Assembly (NCBI GenBank): GCA_024232855.1
Contig: JAAEPH010000264.1
Location: forward strand, 1 to 50,382
Length of the DNA stretch: 50,382 nt
Origin: Gammaproteobacteria bacterium
GTDB taxonomy: Bacteria; Pseudomonadota; Gammaproteobacteria; GCA-001735895
Direction: 5' to 3'
Below the pieces are notes generated by a model. That model was given only the letters and a program-made list of their open reading frames with translations, made no database searches and was not told where the DNA came from. Of this stretch, positions 24,751-33,088 are shown one piece after another. Numbering within the stretch: position 1 is the stretch's first letter; every line of letters starts with the position of its first letter. Made by a program: the position numbers and the translations under genes.

Positions 24751-25295
24751 ACGACGATAACGGCGAATCGGTGGTGTCGCGGTGGTCGCGCCGCAAGCTC
24801 GAGGCGGAGGCGGAGCCGGCAAGTGTCGAGCACCCCCCCCCGGTGGAACCGACCGCCAACCTCAACCAGCCGGTGGCGGATGAAATCGAGGCGCTGCCAC
24901 TGACCGATGCCGATATGCCCGATATCGAGTCGTTGACCGAAGAATCCGACTTCAGCGGTTTCATGTCTCCGGGTGTTAGCGATGAATTGCGCAATCTCGC
25001 CCTGCGCAAGCTCTTTCGCGCGCCCGTCTTCAATATTCGCGACGGCCTCGATGAATACGATGAAGACTATACCTATTTCGAAAAGCTCGGTGATATCGTC
25101 ACCAGCGACATGAAGCACCAGATCGAAATGCAGCAGCAAAAGTTGCGCGAAGCCCTGGCAACGGAAAACGAGGTCAGCGATGAAGCAGAGCTCGAAGATG
25201 TCGAATCCATCGAAGATGAGGACGAGGCGGGCATCGAATCGGGGGATGACGTGGTTCGACCGCAATCGACTGTTGCGGAGGAGGACGATGAGTAA
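24747..25295 (+). CDS. DUF3306 family protein, formate dehydrogenase accessory
   Basis: This 182-residue acidic protein opens with WSRRKLEAE and contains the DUF3306 core FMSPGVSDELRNLALRKLF followed by a short segment ending DGLDEYDEDY (about residues 70-110). The C-terminal third is very acidic and probably disordered. I used the ATG at 24747, overlapping the DUF3305 stop. The coding sequence contains a run of nine C (24833-24841), a slippage-prone tract: a one-base change would truncate the protein before its core. It overlaps the next gene by 8 nt. Confidence 0.85.
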   Translation: MNDDNGESVVSRWSRRKLEAEAEPASVEHPPPVEPTANLNQPVADEIEALPLTDADMPDIESLTEESDFSGFMSPGVSDELRNLALRKLFRAPVFNIRDGLDEYDEDYTYFEKLGDIVTSDMKHQIEMQQQKLREALATENEVSDEAELEDVESIEDEDEAGIESGDDVVRPQSTVAEEDDE

Positions 25296-26853
25296 CGTCG
25301 AGGCGCGTGAGCAGGCCGTGGCGCTATATGACGCTTTCGAGTTCGAGCCGACCAGTTTGCTCAGTTACCGGTCTGCCGGGAAGCTGCTGGCGCTGGGAGA
25401 TGAGGCCGCGTTGCGGAAATGCGCCGATCTGCCTGCATCGATCGACCTCACCCCGATAGCGGTCGCCGATGGCCGCGCAAGTATTAGCGGTTATCTCGGC
25501 GCTTTTGTCGTAGAGATCGCCGGGCCGGGCGATGAGCAGCACCGTTACCAGGGTGATGCCATCCTCGACCTGGGTGAAGCGCCATTGCTGGCGCGCGAAC
25601 TATTGCCGCCGGGATATTTTCACCTGCCGCCCGCCGCCTGGAATGATACGCAAGCGCTCGCGGAGCTGGGTGAACTGCGCGGCGAGTTTCAGAAACCCGG
25701 GTACTTCGACTACGACGCCGCGATCTGCGCGCACTCGGTCAATGGCAAGATCGCTTGCCGACAGTGTCTCGACGCCTGTCCGGCGGAAGCGATTAAAAGC
25801 CTCGGTGACATCATCGAGGTTGATCCCTACCTGTGCCAGGGTGGGGGCAGTTGTACCACGGTTTGCCCGTCGGGCGCGATTCGTTACCTGTACCCGAACC
25901 TTCGCGATAACGGCCTACGCCTGCGCGACACGCTCGCCTGCTATACAGAGCAGGGAGGCGAAGCCGCCATCGTCCTGTTTCACGCGCAGGATTTTTCCCC
26001 GCTGCCCTATCTACAAGCCTACGAAAACCTGCTACCGGTGGCTGTCGAAGAAGTCGCCAGTGCCGGCACGGACCTGTGCCTGTCGGCGCTGGCATACGGC
26101 GCCGCACAGGTGGTGCTCTACCTCGATGGCCAGGTTCCGGTCAGTTCAGTCGCCAACCTCGAGCGGCAGGTCGACTGGGTTCAGGAGCTGATCATTGGCC
26201 TGGGTTTGCAGCGAGAGAGTATTACGATCTGTCGGCACGAGGTGGCGCTGGCGTCACTCGACAGCGCGCGCGCCATCGAGGCGGCCGAATACGATATGCC
26301 GCCGCACAAGCGCGATGCCATTTTACAGGCGCTCGACCACCTGGTTGCGCGCCTGCAACCCGCGGCGGAGTGGGTCGATTTGCCGGGCCAGGCACCTTTT
26401 GGTGAAGCCGTTATCGATGCCGAAAAATGTACCCTGTGCATGGCCTGTGTCGGCGCCTGCCCGGGCAGGGCCCTGCAGGATGGCTCGAATCGCGAACTGC
26501 CCGAGGTTTTTTTCATCGAGAGTAACTGCCTGCAGTGCGGCGCCTGCGTGCAAACCTGTCCCGAGGATGCGATCGGTCTCACGCCGCGCCTGCTGTTGCA
26601 GTCGGAGGCGCGCAACCGTGCGCGCGCGCTCAATCGTGACAGGCCGTTTGCGTGCATATCCTGCGGCAAACCTTTTGCACCCACTTCGGTCATACACAAG
26701 ATGCAGGAAAAACTGAAAGACCATTACATGTTCGCTGGTGAGCGCGCGCTGGATCGCCTGAAGATGTGCGAAGATTGCCGCGTGGTCGATATCGTGCAGG
26801 ATCCCGAGGCGATGGGCGGTCAGTTCAATCCAGACAAAGACTTTCGCCAGTAG
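25288..26853 (+). CDS. multi-cluster 4Fe-4S protein of the formate dehydrogenase cluster
   Basis: This 521-residue cytoplasmic protein has one pair of ferredoxin-like clusters around residues 155-205 (CRQCLDACP; CQGGGSCTTVCP) and another around 380-440 (CTLCMACVGACP; CLQCGACVQTCP). C-x2-C pairs near the C-terminus (CISCGKPF; CEDCRVVD) could bind zinc or a further cluster. Between them is an open domain with Cys residues resembling the MvhD/HdrA-linked electron-transfer region. Homologues lie between DUF3306 and torD-like genes in Shewanella-type fdh clusters. It may donate electrons or clusters during FdhA maturation. Start ATG at 25288. Confidence 0.82.
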   Translation: MSNVEAREQAVALYDAFEFEPTSLLSYRSAGKLLALGDEAALRKCADLPASIDLTPIAVADGRASISGYLGAFVVEIAGPGDEQHRYQGDAILDLGEAPLLARELLPPGYFHLPPAAWNDTQALAELGELRGEFQKPGYFDYDAAICAHSVNGKIACRQCLDACPAEAIKSLGDIIEVDPYLCQGGGSCTTVCPSGAIRYLYPNLRDNGLRLRDTLACYTEQGGEAAIVLFHAQDFSPLPYLQAYENLLPVAVEEVASAGTDLCLSALAYGAAQVVLYLDGQVPVSSVANLERQVDWVQELIIGLGLQRESITICRHEVALASLDSARAIEAAEYDMPPHKRDAILQALDHLVARLQPAAEWVDLPGQAPFGEAVIDAEKCTLCMACVGACPGRALQDGSNRELPEVFFIESNCLQCGACVQTCPEDAIGLTPRLLLQSEARNRARALNRDRPFACISCGKPFAPTSVIHKMQEKLKDHYMFAGERALDRLKMCEDCRVVDIVQDPEAMGGQFNPDKDFRQ

Positions 26854-26876
26854 CGCGAAGCCAGGACGATTCAGCT

Positions 26877-27479
26877 ATGACGACCGCAGACGACGCAAGT
26901 ATCGAAGAAGAGCAACGCTACCGGGCCTCGGCATGGGCGCTGTTGGCGGCCCTGTTGCGCGCCGCGCCCGATCAGGCCCTGCTGGATCACGTGGGTAAGT
27001 TGTCACCCGGCGGTGATGGCGATTCCGACGACCTGAGCGAGGCCATGTCGAGCCTCGCCGGTGCGGCGCAAGGCCGGGATCCAGTCCAGCTGGAAGTAGA
27101 GTTCAACAACCTTTTCATCGGTGTCGGCCAGGGTGAAACCGTTCCCTATGGATCCTTTTACCTGACTGGTTTTCTTATGGAACAACCGCTTAGCGACCTG
27201 CGCGATGATTTACGCGCGCTCGGTTTCGAACGCAACGCGGACACCCACGAACCCGAGGATCACGCTGCCGCGATTTTGGAAGTTTTTTCTGTTATGATTG
27301 GCGACGGTTTCAGCCTTCAGCAGCAGCAAGGATTCTTCGAAACGCACATGCTGTCCTGGCTGGAACGTTTTTTTACTGATCTGGGCCGGGCCCAATCAGC
27401 CGATTTTTACAGACCAGTCGCACAGTTTGGCGCGGCAATTTTGAAATTGGAGTCAGCATACCTCTCGATGCGTAGTTAA
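26877..27479 (+). CDS. TorD/DmsD family chaperone for formate dehydrogenase
   Basis: This all-helical protein has 200 residues. The family pattern is present as E-F-N-N-L-F-I-G-x-G at about 79-88 (usually E-Y-x-x-L-F) and PYGSFYLTGFLMEQPL at about 92-107, followed by EPEDHAAAILEVFSVM near 128, matching the E-P-x-D-H signature of TorD proteins. Such chaperones insert cofactor and proofread Tat export of molybdoenzymes; the target here is almost certainly FdhA. Start ATG at 26877, 23 bp after the Fe-S protein gene. Confidence 0.9.
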   Translation: MTTADDASIEEEQRYRASAWALLAALLRAAPDQALLDHVGKLSPGGDGDSDDLSEAMSSLAGAAQGRDPVQLEVEFNNLFIGVGQGETVPYGSFYLTGFLMEQPLSDLRDDLRALGFERNADTHEPEDHAAAILEVFSVMIGDGFSLQQQQGFFETHMLSWLERFFTDLGRAQSADFYRPVAQFGAAILKLESAYLSMRS

Positions 27480-27522
27480 AAATAAAACAGTCGAACTCTA
27501 TTATCCTGTGGAGGAGAAGCAC

Positions 27523-27729
27523 GTGAAAAATAAAAGTCAGCCCAATGACCAGGAACGACGGGAATTCATCAAAAAGTCCACGCTAGTGGGCGCGGGTGCG
27601 GCAGTCACTGCCATGGCCGGCACCGCGGCGATCGCCGATGTCGGTGGCGCAACTTCCGAAAAACCAGGTCAGAAGGGTTACCAGCTAAGCCCGCACGTTC
27701 TCGCCTACTACAAGTCTGCTGACATTTAA
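27523..27729 (+). CDS. small Tat-signal protein of the formate dehydrogenase region (FdhX-like)
   Basis: This 68-residue protein has a twin-arginine-like signal ERREFIKKSTLVGAGAAV (about residues 11-28), then an alanine-rich core and a short mature tail. The start is GTG at 27523 with GGAGGAG six bases upstream; an upstream GTG at 27508 overlaps the RBS. Small Tat-targeted proteins directly upstream of fdhA are a constant feature of this type of cluster; their function is not established. They may be structural subunits or export helpers. Confidence 0.8.
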   Translation: MKNKSQPNDQERREFIKKSTLVGAGAAVTAMAGTAAIADVGGATSEKPGQKGYQLSPHVLAYYKSADI

Positions 27730-27742
27730 CCGGGGGAACGAC

Positions 27743-30631
27743 ATGAAAAAGTTAACCAGAACTTCATCCGTTGTCGATCCACGAGGCAGCGCATCATCCA
27801 CGCAAGCCATACCCGGAGCGATAACACGGCGCTCATTTCTGCGAAACTCGAGCCTGATGGCGGGTGGCGCGGCATTGGCGACCACGGTATCGCCGGTCAT
27901 GATGAAGAAGGCCGAGGCCTCGAATGCGACCGGCGCCAATACCGAGGAGATCAAGACGATCTGTACGCATTGTTCAGTCGGCTGCGGCATCATCGCCGAA
28001 GTTCAAAACGGCGTCTGGACAGGACAGGAACCGGCTTTTGATCACCCCATCAACAAGGGTTCGCATTGCGCCAAGGGCGCCTCTATCCGTGAACACGGAC
28101 ACGGCGTACGCCGCCTCAAGTACCCGACCAAGCTGGTCGACGGCAAGTGGCAAAAGGTTTCCTGGGAACAGGCGATCGAGGAAATCGGCGACAAGTTACT
28201 CGAGATCCGCGAGAAATCGGGCCCCGATTCGGTCTACTGGCTGGGTTCGGCCAAGCACAACAACGAGCAAGCTTACCTGTTCCGCAAGTTTGCCGCCATG
28301 TGGGGCACCAACAATGTCGACCACCAGGCGCGCATCTGCCATTCGACCACGGTCGCAGGCGTTGCCAATACCTGGGGCTACGGCGCGATGACCAATTCCT
28401 ATAACGACATCCACTTCTCCAAGTCGGTATTGCTGATCGGTTCCAACCCGGCGGAAGCGCACCCGGTCGCCATGCAGCACATTTTCAAGGCCAAGGAAGA
28501 AAACAATGCGCCGATTGTCGTTATCGATCCGCGCTACACCCGCACCGCGGCGCATGCAAATCATTACCTCAAGATACGCCCGGGCACAGACGTCGCCATC
28601 ATCTGGGGCATGATGTGGCATATCTTTGAAAACAACTGGCATGACAAGGAGTTTATCCGTCAACGCGTTTACGGCATGGACGACGTCATGAAGGAAGTCA
28701 AGAAATGGAACCCGGCTGAAGTCGAGCGCGTCACCGGCGTACCCGAAAACCAGGTTTATGCCGCTACCAAGGCCATGGCCAACAATCGCCCGGGCACCTT
28801 TATCTGGTGCATGGGCGGCACCCAGCACACCATCGGTAACAACAACACACGTGCCTACTGCGCGTTCCAGCTGGCGCTCGGTAACATGGGCGTGTCCGGC
28901 GGCGGCGCCAATATCTTCCGCGGCCACGATAACGTGCAGGGCGCGACCGACCTGGGTGTGCTCTCCAACACCCTGCCGGGATACTACGGCTTGTCCGCGG
29001 GTTCCTGGAAGCACTGGTCGCGCGTCTGGGGTCTCGACTACGAGTGGGTCAAGGGCCAGTTCGACAGTGGTAGCTACGAGCAGAGCAAGGGCAAGGATGT
29101 GCCGGTCATGAACACCAAGGGTATTCCGGTGTCGCGCTGGATCGATGGCGTGCTCGAAGACAAGGCCAATATCGCGCAGAACGACAACCTCAAGGCGATG
29201 TTCTTCTGGGGTCACGCACCCAACAGTCAAACCCGCGGCGCCGAACAGAAAAAAGCAATGGATGGCCTCGAAATGATGGTGATCGTCGATCCCTACCCGA
29301 CAGCGTCGGCGGTCATGCCGGATCGCAAGGACGGCATTTACCTGCTGCCGGCCTCCACGCAGCTGGAAACCTATGGTTCGGTCACCGCATCCAACCGCTC
29401 GTTCCAGTGGCGTTCAAGGGTCATCGAACCGATGTTCGAGTCGAAGCCGGATCACATCATCATGTACCAGCTGGCGAAGAAGCTGGGACTGGCCGAGCAG
29501 ATGTTCAAGAATATCCAGGTCAATGGCGATGAGCCGCTGATCGAAGACATACTGCGCGAGATCAATCGCGGCATGTGGACCATCGGCTATACCGGTCAGA
29601 GCCCGGAGCGGCTGAAGAAGCACCAGCAGGCCTGGGGCACTTTCGACTACGATACGCTCAGGGCCGAAGGCGGTCCCGCCGACGGCGACTATTACGGTCT
29701 GCCGTGGCCGTCCTGGGGGACGCCGGAAATGAACCACCCGGGCACGCCGAACCTGTATGATACATCGAAGAATGTAGCGGACGGCGGTTTGACCTTCCGT
29801 GCCCGCTTCGGTGTCGAACGCAACGGTACCAACCTGCTTGCAGAAGGTTCTTTCGGCAGGGGTTCCGAGATCAAGGACGGCTACCCCGAGTTCAGCGACA
29901 AGGTGTTGAAGAAGCTGGGCTGGTGGGACGACCTCACCGACGACGAGAAAGCGGCGGCCGAAGGCAGGAACTGGAAAACCGATCTGTCCGGTGGTATTCA
30001 GCGAGTCGCCATCGCGCATGGTTGCTCACCGTTCGGCAATGCTAAGGCGCGAGCGATGGTGTGGACTTTCCCGGATCCGGTGCCCATTCACCGCGAACCG
30101 CTGTACACGTCGCGGCGCGACCTGGTGGAGAAATACCCGACCTATGAAGATCGCAAGTCCTTCTGGCGGCTGCCAACGCGTTACAAGTCGATCCAGGCAA
30201 AGGATTACTCCAGGGATTACCCGATTATCCTGACCACCGGCCGGCTGGTCGAATACGAGGGGGGTGGCGAGGAAACGCGCGCCAACGCCTGGCTCGCCGA
30301 GCTGCAGCAGGACATGTTCGTCGAAATTCATCCGCGTGACGCCAATAACGCGGGCATCAAGGATGGCGACGATGTCTGGGTCGAAGGGGCGGAAGCCTCG
30401 AGGGTCAAGGTCAAGGCCATGGTGACGCGCCGTGTCGGTTCCGGAGTGGCCTTCATGCCTTTCCACTTTGCCGGGCATTTCCAGGGTGAGGATCTGAGGC
30501 ACAAGTATCCCGAGGGCGCCGATCCCTATGTTTTGGGTGAGGCCGCAAACACAGCGATGACATATGGCTACGATTCCGTGACGCAAATGCAGGAATCGAA
30601 GTGCAGCCTTTGTCGCATTAGCAAAGCTTAG
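27743..30631 (+). CDS. fdhA: formate dehydrogenase, catalytic alpha subunit (Mo/W-bisPGD)
   Basis: The protein has 962 residues. A Tat signal with TRRSFLRNSSL is centred on residue 29. The [4Fe-4S] motif CTHCSVGC...HCAKG occupies about 74-109. The metal ligand is cysteine in ARICHSTTVAG near residue 198, where many homologues have selenocysteine, so no SECIS is needed. The MopB domains follow, and the C-terminal molybdopterin-dinucleotide domain begins around 820 (ILTTGRLVEYEGGG). It oxidises formate to CO2 in the periplasm, passing electrons to FdhB. Export is as a folded complex with FdhB through Tat. Confidence 0.95.
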   Translation: MKKLTRTSSVVDPRGSASSTQAIPGAITRRSFLRNSSLMAGGAALATTVSPVMMKKAEASNATGANTEEIKTICTHCSVGCGIIAEVQNGVWTGQEPAFDHPINKGSHCAKGASIREHGHGVRRLKYPTKLVDGKWQKVSWEQAIEEIGDKLLEIREKSGPDSVYWLGSAKHNNEQAYLFRKFAAMWGTNNVDHQARICHSTTVAGVANTWGYGAMTNSYNDIHFSKSVLLIGSNPAEAHPVAMQHIFKAKEENNAPIVVIDPRYTRTAAHANHYLKIRPGTDVAIIWGMMWHIFENNWHDKEFIRQRVYGMDDVMKEVKKWNPAEVERVTGVPENQVYAATKAMANNRPGTFIWCMGGTQHTIGNNNTRAYCAFQLALGNMGVSGGGANIFRGHDNVQGATDLGVLSNTLPGYYGLSAGSWKHWSRVWGLDYEWVKGQFDSGSYEQSKGKDVPVMNTKGIPVSRWIDGVLEDKANIAQNDNLKAMFFWGHAPNSQTRGAEQKKAMDGLEMMVIVDPYPTASAVMPDRKDGIYLLPASTQLETYGSVTASNRSFQWRSRVIEPMFESKPDHIIMYQLAKKLGLAEQMFKNIQVNGDEPLIEDILREINRGMWTIGYTGQSPERLKKHQQAWGTFDYDTLRAEGGPADGDYYGLPWPSWGTPEMNHPGTPNLYDTSKNVADGGLTFRARFGVERNGTNLLAEGSFGRGSEIKDGYPEFSDKVLKKLGWWDDLTDDEKAAAEGRNWKTDLSGGIQRVAIAHGCSPFGNAKARAMVWTFPDPVPIHREPLYTSRRDLVEKYPTYEDRKSFWRLPTRYKSIQAKDYSRDYPIILTTGRLVEYEGGGEETRANAWLAELQQDMFVEIHPRDANNAGIKDGDDVWVEGAEASRVKVKAMVTRRVGSGVAFMPFHFAGHFQGEDLRHKYPEGADPYVLGEAANTAMTYGYDSVTQMQESKCSLCRISKA

Positions 30632-30643
30632 AGGGATTGAAAA

Positions 30644-31237
30644 ATGGCTAGAATGAAATTCTATTGTGACGCGGAACGCTGTGTCGAATGTAACGCCTGT
30701 GTAACCGCCTGCAAGAACGAGCACGATATTCCCTGGGGCGTGAACCGCCGCCGCGTGGTCACCATCAAGGATGGCGAACAGGGTGAAAGGTCGCTGTCGG
30801 TGGCCTGTATGCACTGTTCCGATGCACCCTGTGCAATGGTTTGCCCGGTCGATTGTTTCTATACCACCAGTGACGGCATCGTGCTGCACGACAAGGATAT
30901 CTGTATCGGCTGCGGCTATTGCTTTTACGCCTGTCCTTTCGGCGCGCCGCAGTTTCCCGAGTCCGCGGCATTCTCTTCGCGCGGAAAGATGGATAAATGC
31001 ACTTTCTGTGCGGGTGGACCGGAAGACGATAACAGCTCACAGGAAACCACCAAGTACGGCCGCAATCGCCTCGCCGAGGGCAAGCTGCCTCTGTGCGCGG
31101 AAATGTGCTCCACCAAGGCTTTGCTGGCGGGTGATGCCGACGTGCTATCGAGCATTTACCGCAAGCGCGTCATCAATCGCGGCGCCAGTGCTTTCAATTG
31201 GGGTGTCAACTTCAATAACTCCAAGATCCAGGGGTAA
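30644..31237 (+). CDS. fdhB: formate dehydrogenase, iron-sulfur beta subunit
   Basis: This 197-residue four-cluster ferredoxin of the FdnH/FdhB type has Cys groups CVECNACVTACKNEH (about 14-28), CMHCSDAPCAMVCP (about 56-69), CIGCGYCFYACPFGAP (about 90-105) and a fourth set with CTFC...CAEMCSTKAL (about 121-155). It relays electrons from FdhA to the cytochrome b subunit. It lacks the C-terminal membrane anchor seen in FdnH. It lies 12 bp after fdhA and has no signal peptide, so it is carried out with FdhA. Confidence 0.94.
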   Translation: MARMKFYCDAERCVECNACVTACKNEHDIPWGVNRRRVVTIKDGEQGERSLSVACMHCSDAPCAMVCPVDCFYTTSDGIVLHDKDICIGCGYCFYACPFGAPQFPESAAFSSRGKMDKCTFCAGGPEDDNSSQETTKYGRNRLAEGKLPLCAEMCSTKALLAGDADVLSSIYRKRVINRGASAFNWGVNFNNSKIQG

Positions 31238-31300
31238 AAATACGCAAATAAAAATGTGGCTGCCTGACCGGGCCATGTTTATCTTCGGGGATAACGGAAA

Positions 31301-32404
31301 TTGGCGGGATATGTTTTGCTAGATAGTTTCAGGTCATCCATTCTTTACGATGTTTTAAAACTGACATCGACCCTGCTGTTGGTATTCATGCTGACCGCGC
31401 CGGCGACTGCGGGGCCGGGCCCTCCCAAGAGGCCCGACTTTCCACAGGGTGTTTCCACAACCAATCCGGGTAACGACCTGTGGCGCGAGGTACGTCAGCG
31501 GGACCTTCCGGTCACCGGCACCAGCCAGGTGAAGGGTGTCGACAGCGGTGTCCTGATCAATGTCGAGGGCGACCGTTGGGCGCGCTTTCGCATCGACAAT
31601 CCGGTGCGCCATGCCCCCACGCTCCTGGTTGCGGTGGTGCTGGTGCTGCTGGCGTTTTACGTGTTGCGCGGCAAGGTAGGCATTGAGGGCGGGCTGTCGG
31701 GCCGCATGGTGTTTCGCTTTACCGACTACGAGCGCAGCCTGCACTGGTGCCTGGCCATCGTCTTTCTGTTCCTGGCGATCACCGGCCTGATCCTGCTGCT
31801 TGGGCGTACGCTTATGATTCCGTTGTTCGGTCATCACCTTTTTTCCCTGATAGCGTCGGCGAGCAAGGAGGGACACAACCTGTTTGGCCCGATATTCCTG
31901 GTTTCGCTGTTGTTGATGCTGGTCAGTTTCGCGCGCCGCAACATCTATGAAAAGGGAGACTTGACCTGGCTGTTGAAAGGGGGCGGCATCGTCGGCAAGG
32001 GGCACGTCTCCGGCGGTTTTTTCAACATGGGTGAAAAGAGCTGGTACTGGCTGGTGATCCTGGTCGGCCTGGCGATCTCGATCAGCGGGCTGATCCTGGT
32101 GTTCCCGAATTTCGGCCAGGGTCGCGTGATCATGATGGTGTCGAACGTTGTGCATGTCTTCGGTGCGATCGTATTGATTGCCGTTTCCATCGGGCACATG
32201 TACCTGGGTTCGATCGGCACCGAAGGTTCGTCAGAAGGCATGAAAAGCGGCTATGTCGATATTAACTGGGCCGAGGCGCACCACGATCGCTGGGCCAAAA
32301 CCTGCCATGAAAATGACGAGATCCTGTCGGCCGAGGAATTTGCCCGCCTGCAGGGGAACCCAATTGATTCCGGCGACGCAACCACAGGGGCGGCAAATGA
32401 TTGA
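31301..32404 (+). CDS. fdhC: formate dehydrogenase, cytochrome b556 gamma subunit
   Basis: This 367-residue protein has a cleavable signal (ending near APATAGPG) and a periplasmic segment of about 65 residues. Four or five membrane helices begin around residue 104. Haem-ligand histidines are likely in RSLHWCLAIVF, GHHLF, GHNLFGPIF and the last helix (HVFGAIVLIAVSIGHMYLG). The fold is the FdnI/FdoI family with the longer N-terminus of the Shewanella type. It passes electrons from FdhB to quinone or to the next proteins. The start is uncertain: a TTG at 31301 fits the signal peptide, and no ATG gives a full-length product. Confidence 0.9.
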   Translation: MAGYVLLDSFRSSILYDVLKLTSTLLLVFMLTAPATAGPGPPKRPDFPQGVSTTNPGNDLWREVRQRDLPVTGTSQVKGVDSGVLINVEGDRWARFRIDNPVRHAPTLLVAVVLVLLAFYVLRGKVGIEGGLSGRMVFRFTDYERSLHWCLAIVFLFLAITGLILLLGRTLMIPLFGHHLFSLIASASKEGHNLFGPIFLVSLLLMLVSFARRNIYEKGDLTWLLKGGGIVGKGHVSGGFFNMGEKSWYWLVILVGLAISISGLILVFPNFGQGRVIMMVSNVVHVFGAIVLIAVSIGHMYLGSIGTEGSSEGMKSGYVDINWAEAHHDRWAKTCHENDEILSAEEFARLQGNPIDSGDATTGAAND

Positions 32405-33038
32405 ATACCTGATCAAGGGGCCACTGTGGTATTTCTCGCTTGCGGTGTTCTGCATTGGCGTGCTCTGGCAGATGGCGCGAATCGTGTTCGCCAAAGGCAA
32501 GACCGATCTCTCGGTAGCGCGCGGCTCGGCGAGCAGCGGCGCGATTCGCAATGTCTTCAGCCGCTTTGTGCCGCATCGTGAAATTGCAGCGCAGATCCGC
32601 CTGCAGGTTGTTGCGGGTTACATGTTTCACCTCGGCCTGTTCGCCCTGCTTTTTTTCGCGGCGCCACACGTGCACTTTCTTGAGAAGCACCTGCTCGGCT
32701 TCGGCTGGACGCCGATGCCGCACTGGGCCTTCATCGTTGCCGCCCAGTTTGCCTTTTTCGGCCTCATTCTGTTGTGGTTACGCCGTATGTTGAATTCGGT
32801 CAGCCGTCTGATATCGACCACCGACGACCATATCACGGCAATCCTGACCTTCGTGGTGATGCTGACCGGTTGCCTGGCGCTGGGCAAGGGATTTCATGCG
32901 TTGAACCTTTTACATTTCTTCACCGTTGAACTGCTGATGGTTTATTTTCCTTTCAGCTGTCTGATGCATGCCTTTACCTTCATCCCCAGCCGGGCCTTTA
33001 CCGGCGCCTGGTTCGGTCGACGCGGAATCGATGCGTGA
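32397..33038 (+). CDS. NarI-like membrane cytochrome b subunit
   Basis: This 213-residue integral membrane protein has about five helices related to the nitrate-reductase gamma/HdrE/DsrM group. Candidate haem-b histidines lie in YMFHLGLFALLFFAAPHVHFL (about residues 76-96) and near the C-terminus (FHALNLLHFF, LMHAF). It overlaps fdhC by 8 nt (ATGATTGA) and is followed by an HdrD/GlpC-like gene. The pair looks like a two-subunit HdrDE/DsrMK-type quinone-interacting module added to the formate dehydrogenase operon. Confidence 0.83.
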   Translation: MIEYLIKGPLWYFSLAVFCIGVLWQMARIVFAKGKTDLSVARGSASSGAIRNVFSRFVPHREIAAQIRLQVVAGYMFHLGLFALLFFAAPHVHFLEKHLLGFGWTPMPHWAFIVAAQFAFFGLILLWLRRMLNSVSRLISTTDDHITAILTFVVMLTGCLALGKGFHALNLLHFFTVELLMVYFPFSCLMHAFTFIPSRAFTGAWFGRRGIDA

Positions 33039-33054
33039 ACGGAGTTAACCCGTA

Positions 33055-33080
33055 GTAGTAAAACGGTGAGATATGAGGGA
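33055..33080 (+). repeat. dispersed short repeat copy supplying an RBS
   Basis: GTAGTAAAACGGTGAGATAT followed by GAGGGA. The terminal GAGGGA (33075-33080) lies 8 bp before the following ATG and acts as its Shine-Dalgarno; in other copies the same place reads GCGGGC. Confidence 0.65.
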
Positions 33081-33088
33081 TTTCGATC

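Noticed and set aside
28325-28345. Selenocysteine in FdhA
   Set aside because: The codon at the metal-ligand position is TGC (Cys); the frame has no internal TGA.
28196-29230. 344-codon open frame antisense to fdhA
   Set aside because: Same reason: a shadow of a well-supported molybdoenzyme gene with no recognisable motif.
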